Of a DNA stretch of 64,000 nt, positions 17,190 through 26,292 are shown piece by piece (position 1 is the stretch's first letter; every line of letters starts with the position of its first letter). The translations under genes were made by a program, and so were the position numbers. Source of the DNA: Couchioplanes caeruleus (GTDB lineage: Bacteria > Actinomycetota > Actinomycetes > Mycobacteriales > Micromonosporaceae). The DNA is taken from assembly GCF_003751945.1 (NCBI RefSeq), contig NZ_RJKL01000001.1, positions 6,634,001 through 6,698,000 on the forward strand. The letters run 5' to 3'. The notes beneath the pieces were generated by a model, which had not been told where the DNA came from, did not search any database, and worked only from the letters and a program-made list of their open reading frames with translations.

Positions 17190-20009
17190 TCACGCCGCGC
17201 GGAGGTAGACCCGGCTGGCCTGCACCCGGGTACGTACCTGGAGCTTGTCGAAGATGTGGCCCACGTGTACGCCGACCGTGCGCTCGCTGATGAACAGCGC
17301 CTGGCCGATCTCGCGGTTGGTCAGCCCCTCGGCGACGGCCGCCAGCACCTCCCGCTCGCGCTCGGTGAGCATGCTCAGGCCGTCGTCGCCGCGTGCGGGG
17401 GAGGCGTGGGCGGTCTCCTCCTCGCCGGTCAGCGCCACCCGGGCCCGGGCGGCCACCTGGGTGATCTCGGCCGCGAACGGCCTGGCGCCCATCGCGCGGG
17501 CGGTCTCGTACGCCTCCCGGAGCGCGGTCGTCGCGGCGGCCCGCTTGGTGCGCCGGGCGAACGACGCCTCCGCCTGCCGCAGCCGCGAATAGGCGGCCGG
17601 GTACGGCTGCTTGCGCCGGTCCCACGCCTGCACGGCCCGCGCCCACAGGGACGGGTCGTTGCGCTGCTCGATCCGGCTAAGCTCGGCCGCGCACAGGTCG
17701 AGGTAGCCGTCGACGACCGCCCGGACCGGCGGCGCCGCGTTGCCGGCCCCCCGGGCCATCCGCTCGACCACCGCCTGCAGCCGGCGCACCGCGCCCGGGT
17801 CGACCGGAACCTCGCCGCCGGCCTGCGCCTCCGCCTCGGCCCGCAACCCGTGCCAGGCCAGCACGCCGAGCAGCACGAGGTCATCGGAGCGGGTCTCGGT
17901 GAGCCCGCGCTGGACCGCCGCCCGGGCCTCGGCGTGCCGCCCCTGCCACATGGCCAGCCCGGCCCGCAGCGTCAGCATCGGCAGCACGTGTCGGGCGCCG
18001 CCGCCGGCGAGGATCGTCGCGACGGCGTCCAGGTCCCGGTCGGCGCGGACGTCGCCGAAGCCGACCCAGAGCCGGCACCGGGCGAGCAGGATCTCCACCG
18101 CATCGGCGCCGGAGGGACGGTGCCGCATCGCGTCGTCGAGGACCTGGCCGGCCTCCGCCCACTGACCCACCCGGAACAGGCCGTTCGCCGCGATCGCCAG
18201 CAACCGCGTCTGATAGGTGCGGCCCTGGCCCATCGCGGCGAGCCTTTCCGCGCCGCGACGGGCGACGAGCACACCTTCCTCGATGTTGTTCAGCGGGTTG
18301 GTCAGCAGCTCGGCCAGATGCAGGTACGCACACCCGATGTCGTCCGGGTGCTTGGTGCGCTCGGCGATCTCCACCGCCTGGCGGATGACCGCGAGACCCG
18401 CGTCCGGATCCTCCCGGAATGCCAGGCTGAAACCCAGCGCGGCGCTCGCCCGGACCAGGTCGGCGGTCGAGCCGTCGGCGCGTTCGGCCAGTTCCAGGGC
18501 CTCCCGGGCGCGGTCGCCGGCGTCGGCGTACCGGCCGAGGTGCACGAGCAGTTCGGCGAGGTTGGCGGCCGCGCTCGCCTTCTCGCTGGCGCTGCACTCC
18601 GGGGACGCCAGGGCGCGCTCGTACTCGATCTCCGCGGTCGCGGTGCGCCCGGCGGCGGCGAGGTAGCGGGCCCGGCGCAGGTGGATCTCGCAGGCGCTCG
18701 GCCCGTCCGCGCGGACGGCGAGCAGCTCCAGCGTGGTCAGGGCGCGCTGGTGCTCGCCGCAGCGGTGGGCGGCCTCGGCGGCGTGCGCGAGCAGGTCGGT
18801 GCGCTGCGGGGAGTCGTCCGGCGCCAGCTCCAGGGCCAGGGCCCAGTAGCGGTGCGCCTCGGCGTAGCCGTACAGCCGCTCGGCGGCGCGGGCGGCGGCC
18901 ACGACCGAGGGCAGGGCGCGGGCCGGCTCGCCGGCCTGCTGCCAGTGATGCGCCAGCCGCGCGTGGTCGGGGTCGCCCGGCATGGCCTCGATCGCCTCGG
19001 CGTAGCGCCGGTGCCGGGCGGCGTGCTCGGCGGGCAGGACCTCGTGCTCCAGGACCTCGGCGACCACCTGGTGACGCAGCCGGTAGCCGTCCGCCGCGCT
19101 GGTCAGGAAGCGGTGCGCGACCGCGGCCCGGACCGCCTCGATGAGCTCCGTCTCGGGCAGCGGCAGGACCCGGGCCAGCAGGGAGTGCTCGACCGGCTCG
19201 ACGCCGGCGGCGACCGCGTGCACCACGTCGTGCGCGTGTGGGGGCAGCTCGTCGACGCGGGACAGGAAGATCTCCCGCAGGGTGTCGGACAGCTCGACCC
19301 GCCCGTCGCGCAGGTCACGGGCCAGTTCCTCGGCGACGAAGGGGTTGCCGCCGCTGCGCTTGAAGACCCGGTCGGCGTCCTCGGCCGCGACGCCGGTGCC
19401 GGCGATGGCCATGACCAGCTCGGCGGTCGCGTCCTGGTCGAGAGGGGCCAGGTCCAGCACCCGGACGGAGCGCAGCCGCCGCAGCTCCGCGAGCACGCGG
19501 CGCAGCGGATGCGCGCCGTGCAGCGACTCGGAGCGGACCGCGGCCAGCACCGACAGGTCGACGTCGCCGAGGCCGGCGAGCAGATAGAGCAGCAACTGGC
19601 GGGTGCTGCGGTCGGCCCACTGCAGGTCGTCGAGGACGAGCAGCAGCCGGCGGCCCCGGGCCAGCGAGCGCAGCTCGGCGGACACCCGCTCGAGCAGGGC
19701 GCCCGCGCCGTCCTGGGCGTCGACCGGGGCGGGACCGGGCTGGACGCCGGCCTGGCGCAGGGCCTGGAGGACGGGGTGCAGCGGCGAGGCGTCCCCGATG
19801 TCCAGGCAGGCACCGAGGAGCACGGCGGCGCCGGCCGCGCGCATCACGTCGGCGGTTTCGCGCAGCAGGCGGCTCTTGCCGACGCCGCTCTCGCCGGTCA
19901 CGAACACCGCCGCGGTGCCGCCCGGGCCCGCGGCGAGCAGGTCGGCCTGGATCGACGTCAGGATGTCGGAACGTCCGACAAGTGGCGCGTCATCCCCTTC
20001 GCTGGCCAT
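17190..20009 (-). CDS. Large AAA-ATPase LuxR-family transcriptional regulator (LAL type)
   Basis: A 939-residue regulator. The N-terminal ATPase has Walker A GESGVGKS at residues 39-46 and Walker B within LLLVLDDLQWAD. A long helical, TPR-like middle follows, rich in Ala/Leu/Arg repeats. The C-terminal LuxR helix-turn-helix reads LTEREREVLAAVAEGLTNRE and continues to the end. This is the MalT/LAL architecture, in which an inducer and ATP drive oligomerisation and promoter binding. I chose the ATG at 20009, which puts the conserved PLVGR segment right after the start; an in-frame GTG at 20072 would add 21 unrelated residues. The gene is divergent from a class III cyclase gene. Mycobacterial proteins such as Rv0386 carry cyclase, AAA and LuxR parts in one chain, so these two genes may be the same modules separated. 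Confidence 0.9.
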   Translation of the reverse strand: MASEGDDAPLVGRSDILTSIQADLLAAGPGGTAAVFVTGESGVGKSRLLRETADVMRAAGAAVLLGACLDIGDASPLHPVLQALRQAGVQPGPAPVDAQDGAGALLERVSAELRSLARGRRLLLVLDDLQWADRSTRQLLLYLLAGLGDVDLSVLAAVRSESLHGAHPLRRVLAELRRLRSVRVLDLAPLDQDATAELVMAIAGTGVAAEDADRVFKRSGGNPFVAEELARDLRDGRVELSDTLREIFLSRVDELPPHAHDVVHAVAAGVEPVEHSLLARVLPLPETELIEAVRAAVAHRFLTSAADGYRLRHQVVAEVLEHEVLPAEHAARHRRYAEAIEAMPGDPDHARLAHHWQQAGEPARALPSVVAAARAAERLYGYAEAHRYWALALELAPDDSPQRTDLLAHAAEAAHRCGEHQRALTTLELLAVRADGPSACEIHLRRARYLAAAGRTATAEIEYERALASPECSASEKASAAANLAELLVHLGRYADAGDRAREALELAERADGSTADLVRASAALGFSLAFREDPDAGLAVIRQAVEIAERTKHPDDIGCAYLHLAELLTNPLNNIEEGVLVARRGAERLAAMGQGRTYQTRLLAIAANGLFRVGQWAEAGQVLDDAMRHRPSGADAVEILLARCRLWVGFGDVRADRDLDAVATILAGGGARHVLPMLTLRAGLAMWQGRHAEARAAVQRGLTETRSDDLVLLGVLAWHGLRAEAEAQAGGEVPVDPGAVRRLQAVVERMARGAGNAAPPVRAVVDGYLDLCAAELSRIEQRNDPSLWARAVQAWDRRKQPYPAAYSRLRQAEASFARRTKRAAATTALREAYETARAMGARPFAAEITQVAARARVALTGEEETAHASPARGDDGLSMLTEREREVLAAVAEGLTNREIGQALFISERTVGVHVGHIFDKLQVRTRVQASRVYLRAA

Positions 20010-20184
20010 GCGTGGCAGCCTAGTGGGAACGCCGCTATGACGTTCTCGTCGGTTCGGACTGTTCTGCGTCACAAAGAACCGACGACGCGGCCGCTGTCAT
20101 AGATACGTCATTCTGCTGATCCGCTGTCCCGCCCCGTCCTGGCACCGTTCTCTGCGCCAACGCAGTAAAGGGGGGCGTAGGGAC

Positions 20185-20823
20185 ATGAACAGATTGTCCG
20201 CCGGTGTCCGGTGCCGGCGACAGACGGTGACGGTGCTTTTCGTCGACATCGTCGGTTTCACCAGCATGGTCGACGAGTTGGACTGCGCCGACGTGCGGGA
20301 TTTGCAAGTCGACTACTTCGAGGTCGTCTCGGCGGTGGTGCGGGACGAGGGCGGGGTCGTGGAGAAGTTCATCGGCGACGCGGTCATGGCGGTCTTCGGC
20401 GCGCACGGCCCCCGGGCCGGCACGCCGGACGGGGTACGCGACGCCGCCGCGGCGGCGGTCCGGGCGGGGCTGGGTGTCCAGGAGGCGCTGCGGGGGCGTC
20501 TTCTGGCCGGCCGGTTCCCGGTCCGCACCCGGGTGGGGCTCGCCACCGGCGACGTGATCGTCGACCTCGACGCCACTCGCGACGGCGGTTACGGGATGGT
20601 CAGCGGCAGCGTCGTGGCCACGGCGGCCCGGCTGCAGGCCTGTGCGCCGCACGACACCGTGGTGGTCTGCGCGGCGACGCAGAACGCCTCCGACGGCGCG
20701 GTCGCCTACCAGGAGCTGCCGCCGGTGTCGCTGGCCGGCAAGTCGGCCCCGGTGGAGCTGTGGCGAGCCCTGGACCCCCAGGAGGTGCCGGCGCAAGCAC
20801 GCGCCCTCGAGCCCTGCCGCTGA
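20185..20823 (+). CDS. Class III nucleotide cyclase domain protein with altered active site
   Basis: A 212-residue single-domain protein of the adenylate/guanylate cyclase catalytic family. Metal ligands are kept: D21 in FVDIVGFTSM and D65 in KFIGDAVMAVFG. The purine-recognising Lys (K61) and the transition-state Arg (R149 in TAARLQ) are kept. The transition-state Asn of the usual G-D-x-V-N motif is Ala (A145, GSVVATAARL) and the neighbouring Asp is Ser. Activity may therefore be low, altered or lost. There is no membrane segment. A strong AAAGGGGGG site precedes the ATG. The gene is divergent from the LAL regulator and 40 bases upstream of the kinase-GGDEF gene, so it may be co-transcribed with the latter. 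Confidence 0.85.
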   Translation: MNRLSAGVRCRRQTVTVLFVDIVGFTSMVDELDCADVRDLQVDYFEVVSAVVRDEGGVVEKFIGDAVMAVFGAHGPRAGTPDGVRDAAAAAVRAGLGVQEALRGRLLAGRFPVRTRVGLATGDVIVDLDATRDGGYGMVSGSVVATAARLQACAPHDTVVVCAATQNASDGAVAYQELPPVSLAGKSAPVELWRALDPQEVPAQARALEPCR

Positions 20824-20848
20824 CAATCCTTCAGCGCGCTCGGGCAGC

Positions 20849-20856
20849 GCCGATAA
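20849..20856 (+). promoter_or_regulatory. GCCGATAA, possible FliA/WhiG-type -10 element
   Basis: GCCGATAA matches the -10 consensus of FliA/WhiG-class sigma factors. Transcription starting about 7 bases later would begin at the GTG start at 20864, giving a leaderless mRNA. The -35 position reads TTCA rather than TAAA, so this is tentative. Confidence 0.3.
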
Positions 20857-20863
20857 AGGCATC

Positions 20864-23800
20864 GTGGGTGCCTCGCCTTCCGTACCGGTGGAGCCGGCCG
20901 CGGTGCAGTCGGAGCTCGGCGATGCCGCCGGGCTCCAAGTGCTGGGCGAGCTCGGCCGCGGCGCGCAGGCCATCGTCTTCCGGGTCCGGCACGCGGGCAC
21001 CGACTATGCCCTGAAGATGCTGCTGAAGGCGCCCGGCGCGGCGCGGCTGATCGCACCCCAGCGAGGCAGGGGCCAGGAGGAATCGGCTCAGCCGGCCCCG
21101 CCCGAGGAACTGCGGGAGTTCCGCCGCCAGGCCGCCGTGCTCGCCTCCATCAACTGCCCCAACCTGCCCAGGGCCCACACGACCGGCGAGGTCGCCGGCC
21201 GGCCGTACGTGCTCATGGACCTGGCCGAGGGCCAGTCCCTGGCCCGGCGGTTGCTGCGCGGGCCGGTGCCGGAGCGGCACGCGGTCTCGGTCGGCGCCGA
21301 CATCGCGGCCGCGCTCAGCGCGGCGCACGAGCACAACCTGGTGCACCGCGACATCAAGCCGGAGAACATCATCATCACCGGCGAGGGCGCGGCCCACCTC
21401 GTCGACTTCGGGCTCGCCACGGCCGCCGCCGGCGAGGGGGTCGGGCCGGACGACGCCATCGCCGGGACGCTGACCTACTGCGCGCCCGAGCAGAGCGGCA
21501 TGCTCAACCGGCCCGTCGACAACCGCTCCGACCTGTACGCCCTCGGCGCCGTGCTCTTCGAATGCGTCACCGGCGCGCCGCCGTTCGCCGCGGACGACGT
21601 CGGCGAGCTGCTGCACCTGCACGCCACGGCGCCGGTGCCGGATCCCCGCGCGCTGGCTCCGGGCCTCGGCGCGACCTTCGCGGCGATCATCATCCGGCTG
21701 CTCGCCAAGGACCCGGACGACCGCTACCAGAGCGCCGCCGGGCTGCTGGCCGACCTGCGCCGCCTCGGCGCCGAACCGGCCGCGGCCTTCGCCCTCGGCG
21801 AGCAGGACGGGCCGGTCGTCCCGTTCGAGCCGCCGCTGACCGGGCGTGACGCCGAGCTTGAGACGCTGCGTGAGCTCTGGAGCGAGGCGATGGCCGGCAA
21901 GGGCGGCGTCGTGACCCTCCAGGGGCCCACGGGGTCCGGCAAGACGCGGCTCGCGGCCGAGCTCGCCGCACTGGTGCGAGCCACCGGTGGCGTGGTATTG
22001 CAGGGCGGCGCCTCGTCGAGCGACAGCCGCCCGATGGCACCGCTGCGGGCGGCCGTCGACGCGTACGTGAAGGAACTGCTCAAGCGGCCCGGTGGTCGCG
22101 CCGTCGCCAAGGCCACGCTGCGTGCCGCCGCCGGGCAGAGCGCCGGCCTGGTCACCAGCCTGTCGCCGGCGCTCGCGGACGCGCTCGGCGTGCCGCAGGT
22201 CTCCGGCGAGATCGGGCAGGGCCGGCACGCGGCGGCCGTCGCCGACCTGCTCACCGGCCTCACCCGGGCGGCCGGGCCGGTGCTGTTGCACCTCGATGAC
22301 GCCCAGTGGTTCGACGACGGCACCCTGCGGGTCCTGGAGCAGCTCGCGGCCGGGGTCTCCGGCGTACCGATGCTGATCGTGACCAGTGGGCGTCCCGGCG
22401 AGGGCGGGGAGGCCGCGGTGCGGATGCGGCCCGGCACCCGGGTGACCGACATCTCGCTGCCCGCGCTGACCGTCGCGCAGGTCGCCGACCTGATCGGTGC
22501 CCTGTCCGGCGGCGTACGGCTGCCCGAGGACGGCGCCACCGAGATCGCACTGCTGACCGGCGGCAATCCCTTCGCGACGATCGTCTACGCCCGGGCCGTG
22601 CTGGACGCCGGCCTGCTGACCCCGAACTGGGGCACCTGGGAGGTCGACGCCGAGGGCGTGCGTGACCTCGCGCTGCCCGCGGACTCGGCCCAGCTGGTCC
22701 TGCGCCGGATGGGTGCCCTCGACGCCGAGAGCCGCCGGCTGCTCGGCATCGCCGCCGTGGTCGGCACGTCGTTCGCCGCCGACATCGTCGCCGAGGCCGC
22801 CGGGCGGGACCTGCGCCGCGTCCTCGACGTCCTCACCGACGCGGGCCGCCAGGGCCTGGTCGCGTACGGCGACGGTACCCACCGCTTCCTGCACGACAGC
22901 ATCCGGGTCGCGCTGCTCGCCGACATCGACGAGGACGACGTCCGCGACCTGCACCAGCGGATCGCCGACGCCCTCGACCGCCGGCCCGACCCCGACGAGT
23001 ACGCCCTCGCCCGCCACTGCGTGCTGGGCCGCCCCGAGCAGGCGTCCGGCCGGATGCTGCGCGCCTGCACCGCCGCCGGCGCCCGCGCCCTGGCCGAGCA
23101 CGCCCCGGACACGGCACTGACCTACCTGGAGTACGCCCGCGACACGGCGAAGGCCAGCGACGTGGCGCTCGGCAGCGGCTTCAAGGAGCTCCTGGGCACG
23201 GCGTACCACCAGAACGGCCGCTTCGACGAGGCGGTCGCGTTGCTCACCGAGGCGCTGGCCGAGGCCCCCGAGGGCACCGATCGTGCCCGCATCCACCTGC
23301 TGCTCGCCCGCGTCCACGAGAGCAGCTGGAGCGGTGCGGCCCAGATGCGCGCCGTGGAGCAGGGGCTCGCCGAACTCGGCCGGCCGCTGCCCGCAAATCC
23401 GATCGTGCGGGTGCTCACCGGACTCTGGCTGTTCTTCGTGGGCTGCTTCACCCGGGTCACGCGGCTCGGCTACGGCACCGCCAGGGGCGAGCGCCGCGAG
23501 TTGCTGCGGCTGGAGTCGAACCTGTACCACTACGGCGCCTCCAGCAGCGTCCGTACGCTGCGGCCGGCCCACTCGCTGTTCTACGCGTTGCGCATGCCGT
23601 ACCCGATGAACCGCCTGGGCCGCTCGCCCGAGCGGGCCCGCGACCTCGTCGCCCTCACCCTGCCGTTGCGCATGGCCGGGATGCACCGGCTCTCGGACCG
23701 CATCGCCGCGTCGTCGTCGCGGATCGCCGGCGACCTCGGCGATCCCACGCTGGCGGCCCGCATCGAGTGGATCACCGCCATCGCCGTGCACGGCAGCGGG

Positions 23801-26167
23801 GCGGACTCCGGCGAGCGGGTCCGGCAGGTGCTGGTCGAGCGCGAACGGTTCCTCGACGCCGGGCTGATCCTCGACTGTTACGCCGTCCTCGGCTGGGACT
23901 GGCTGCTGCGCGGCGAGATCGCCGAGGCCGAGGACGCCTGCGCCGGGCGCCAGAAATGGCTGGACGCCGGAGGACACGGCGACCGCAGCGCCGTCGTGGC
24001 CGTCGACGCGGGGATGCTCGCCATACGCGGCCGGGCCGGCGAGGCGCTCGCCCGGCTGAACCGGGCCGGGGACACCCGGGAGATCCACGAGATCGTCGAC
24101 ATGATCGTGGCCCGGATGCTCGCGGCCATCGAGCGCGACGACCTGGGCAGCGCCTTCGACGACGCCGTCGCCGAGTTCGACGGCCTGGGCCTGCGCCCGT
24201 TCGACGTGCTGCCCGCGCAGCACTCCTACTACGTCTACCGCGCGTACGGGCGGCTCGAGCAGGCCCGCCGCGCCGCGCCCGCCGAGCAGGAGCGGGCGAT
24301 CGCCGCGGCCGAGGCGGCCGTCGGGATGCTCGGCCAGGTCACCAAGCGGCCCGTCGTCGCGGCGCACCACCGGGTGGCGAGCGCGGCGCTCGCCGTGCTG
24401 AAGCCCGGCCACGCCGGTCAGGCCCTGGACATCCTGGGCAAGGCCGAGAAGCTGCTGCGCGCGGTCGACGCGCCGCTGACCTCGTTCGAGGCCGCCCTGG
24501 TCCGCGCCCGCGCGCTCACCGTCCTGGGCGTGGCCGGCGAGGCCGAGCGGCAGGCCCGCATGGCCGCCGGCATCGCCGAGGACCGCGGCTGGCCGCACCG
24601 GGCCCGCCGGGTCGCCGCCGAGTTCCGGCTCGACGCCGGCCGGCGCAACCGGGTGCCGGTCGTCGCCGCCCGGGGCCGCGCCGGACAGCGCTGGGCCGCC
24701 CTCGAGCATCTCAGCAACGCCGCGTCACGGGTCATCGACCCCGAGCGGCTCACCCGGGTCGCGCTCGACGAGACCGTCCGTCTGCTCGGCGCCGAGCGCG
24801 CCCTGCTGTTCCTGGTGGACGCCGACAGTGGTGTGCTGGCGCCGTACGTGGGACGCGACGCGGGTGGCCAGGACCTCGCCGAACTCGCCGGCTACAGCAC
24901 CACCGTCGTGGACAGGGTCCGGCACAGCCGCGAGCCGCTCGTGGTCACCGGCACCGAGGAGGGCGCCGCCATGGGCGCCGACAGCGTCGTGCAGTTCGGC
25001 CTGCGCAGCATCCTGGTCGCCCCGCTGGAGCTGGACGACCGCCTCCTCGGCGTGGTCTACCTGGACAGCCGGGTCGCCAAGGGCGTCTTCACCGTCGACG
25101 ACGTGGACGTGCTCACCGCCGTCACCCACCACATCGCGGTCGGCCTGGAGACCGCCCGGGCGGCCCAGCTCGAGGTGGCCGTCGCCGCCGCCAACCGTCA
25201 GCGCGACCTCGCCGAGACCCTGCGCCGGGCGATGGCCCGGCTCAGCGGCACCCTCGACCCCGAGCTGGTGCTGCGCCGGCTGCTGCTCACCGCGCGGCAG
25301 ACGCCGGGCGGCGAGCGCGGCTGGCTGCTGCTCGGCACCTCGGCGTCCGCCGAGATCACCATCCTGGGCGACTCGTCCGGCCCGTTCACCGTGCGCCCGG
25401 CCGAGCACCCCGCGCTGCTCGCGCTCCTCGCCAACCGCCAGGCCGACATGATCTCGGGTACGCCGGCCTGGGCGTCCGCGCTCGGCGACTACGCCGGGGC
25501 GAGCTGGCTGACCGTCACGCTGGACGACCGGGAGGGCGCCGTGGGTGTCCTCGTGCTGGCCTCGGAGCGGGCCGGCGCGTACGCCGCCGCCGACCTCGGC
25601 GTCGCCGCGGCGCTGGTGAGCCAGGGCATGGTGGCGTACGACAACGCGCGGCTGTTCAGCCGGATCAACGAGCTGGCCACCACCGACAGCCTGACCGGGG
25701 TCGCCAACCGGCGGCGGTTCTTCGAGCTGGCCGAGAGGTCGCTGGGCGCCGCGCGGGCGGCCGGCAGCCCGGTCACCGCCCTGATGGTCGACATCGACCA
25801 TTTCAAGCGCATCAACGACACGTACGGCCACCAGACCGGCGACGACGTCATCTGCGCGGTGGTCACCCGGCTGCTGGCCTGCCTGCCGCCGGACGGCATC
25901 GTCGCCCGGTACGGCGGCGAGGAGTTCGCCGTCCTGCTGCCCGGGGTCCGCGAGGACGGCCCGGCGCTGGCGGAGAAGCTGCGCACCGCGATCGACGGCG
26001 CGCCGCTGGACACCCGTACCGGTCCGATTCCGGCGACGATCAGCGTGGGCCTGGCCCGGCTGCGGTCGACCGACACCACCCCGGACGCGCTCCTCGGCCG
26101 GGCCGACGCGGGCCTGTACGAGGCCAAGCAGGCCGGCCGCAACCGTGTGATGGCTCACGATGAGTGA
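20864..26167 (+). CDS. Ser/Thr kinase-AAA ATPase-GAF-GGDEF signalling protein
   Basis: A 1767-residue multidomain protein. Order: a complete Hanks-type kinase (Gly loop GRGAQAIV, K51, HRDIKPEN at 161-168, D181 of DFG, CAPEQ); an AAA-type ATPase (Walker A GPTGSGKT from 354, Walker B LLHLDDAQWFDD); a long helical TPR-like region; two GAF-like segments (about 1280-1590); and a C-terminal GGDEF domain with intact GGEEF at 1684-1688. The position of the RxxD inhibitory site reads LPPDG, so product inhibition is probably absent. The layout resembles cyanobacterial HstK proteins, with the histidine kinase output replaced by a diguanylate cyclase. The start is uncertain: GTG at 20864 (AAAGG just upstream) or GTG at 20888. 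It probably couples phosphorylation and ligand sensing to c-di-GMP synthesis. Confidence 0.9.
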   Translation: MGASPSVPVEPAAVQSELGDAAGLQVLGELGRGAQAIVFRVRHAGTDYALKMLLKAPGAARLIAPQRGRGQEESAQPAPPEELREFRRQAAVLASINCPNLPRAHTTGEVAGRPYVLMDLAEGQSLARRLLRGPVPERHAVSVGADIAAALSAAHEHNLVHRDIKPENIIITGEGAAHLVDFGLATAAAGEGVGPDDAIAGTLTYCAPEQSGMLNRPVDNRSDLYALGAVLFECVTGAPPFAADDVGELLHLHATAPVPDPRALAPGLGATFAAIIIRLLAKDPDDRYQSAAGLLADLRRLGAEPAAAFALGEQDGPVVPFEPPLTGRDAELETLRELWSEAMAGKGGVVTLQGPTGSGKTRLAAELAALVRATGGVVLQGGASSSDSRPMAPLRAAVDAYVKELLKRPGGRAVAKATLRAAAGQSAGLVTSLSPALADALGVPQVSGEIGQGRHAAAVADLLTGLTRAAGPVLLHLDDAQWFDDGTLRVLEQLAAGVSGVPMLIVTSGRPGEGGEAAVRMRPGTRVTDISLPALTVAQVADLIGALSGGVRLPEDGATEIALLTGGNPFATIVYARAVLDAGLLTPNWGTWEVDAEGVRDLALPADSAQLVLRRMGALDAESRRLLGIAAVVGTSFAADIVAEAAGRDLRRVLDVLTDAGRQGLVAYGDGTHRFLHDSIRVALLADIDEDDVRDLHQRIADALDRRPDPDEYALARHCVLGRPEQASGRMLRACTAAGARALAEHAPDTALTYLEYARDTAKASDVALGSGFKELLGTAYHQNGRFDEAVALLTEALAEAPEGTDRARIHLLLARVHESSWSGAAQMRAVEQGLAELGRPLPANPIVRVLTGLWLFFVGCFTRVTRLGYGTARGERRELLRLESNLYHYGASSSVRTLRPAHSLFYALRMPYPMNRLGRSPERARDLVALTLPLRMAGMHRLSDRIAASSSRIAGDLGDPTLAARIEWITAIAVHGSGADSGERVRQVLVERERFLDAGLILDCYAVLGWDWLLRGEIAEAEDACAGRQKWLDAGGHGDRSAVVAVDAGMLAIRGRAGEALARLNRAGDTREIHEIVDMIVARMLAAIERDDLGSAFDDAVAEFDGLGLRPFDVLPAQHSYYVYRAYGRLEQARRAAPAEQERAIAAAEAAVGMLGQVTKRPVVAAHHRVASAALAVLKPGHAGQALDILGKAEKLLRAVDAPLTSFEAALVRARALTVLGVAGEAERQARMAAGIAEDRGWPHRARRVAAEFRLDAGRRNRVPVVAARGRAGQRWAALEHLSNAASRVIDPERLTRVALDETVRLLGAERALLFLVDADSGVLAPYVGRDAGGQDLAELAGYSTTVVDRVRHSREPLVVTGTEEGAAMGADSVVQFGLRSILVAPLELDDRLLGVVYLDSRVAKGVFTVDDVDVLTAVTHHIAVGLETARAAQLEVAVAAANRQRDLAETLRRAMARLSGTLDPELVLRRLLLTARQTPGGERGWLLLGTSASAEITILGDSSGPFTVRPAEHPALLALLANRQADMISGTPAWASALGDYAGASWLTVTLDDREGAVGVLVLASERAGAYAAADLGVAAALVSQGMVAYDNARLFSRINELATTDSLTGVANRRRFFELAERSLGAARAAGSPVTALMVDIDHFKRINDTYGHQTGDDVICAVVTRLLACLPPDGIVARYGGEEFAVLLPGVREDGPALAEKLRTAIDGAPLDTRTGPIPATISVGLARLRSTDTTPDALLGRADAGLYEAKQAGRNRVMAHDE

Positions 26168-26292
26168 CATTCGTCCGTTTGGTGCTCCTCTTCGAGGGGG
26201 CGTTCCCGGTCGGCCTCACCAAACTCGTCGCACCTCCCCGGTAGGCTCGCCGCGTCGTTGACGGCCCGCCACCGCTGGAGGAGTAGCACCTC

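Noticed and set aside
17256..20102. A 948-codon plus-strand open frame opposite the LAL regulator.
   Set aside because: The minus-strand frame has Walker A, Walker B and the LuxR domain; the plus frame has none.
20831..24709. A 1292-codon open frame on the minus strand opposite the kinase-GGDEF gene.
   Set aside because: It is antisense to a gene with clear kinase and AAA motifs; long antisense frames are expected at this GC content, and its translation is low-complexity Gly/Arg/Gln-rich without motifs.
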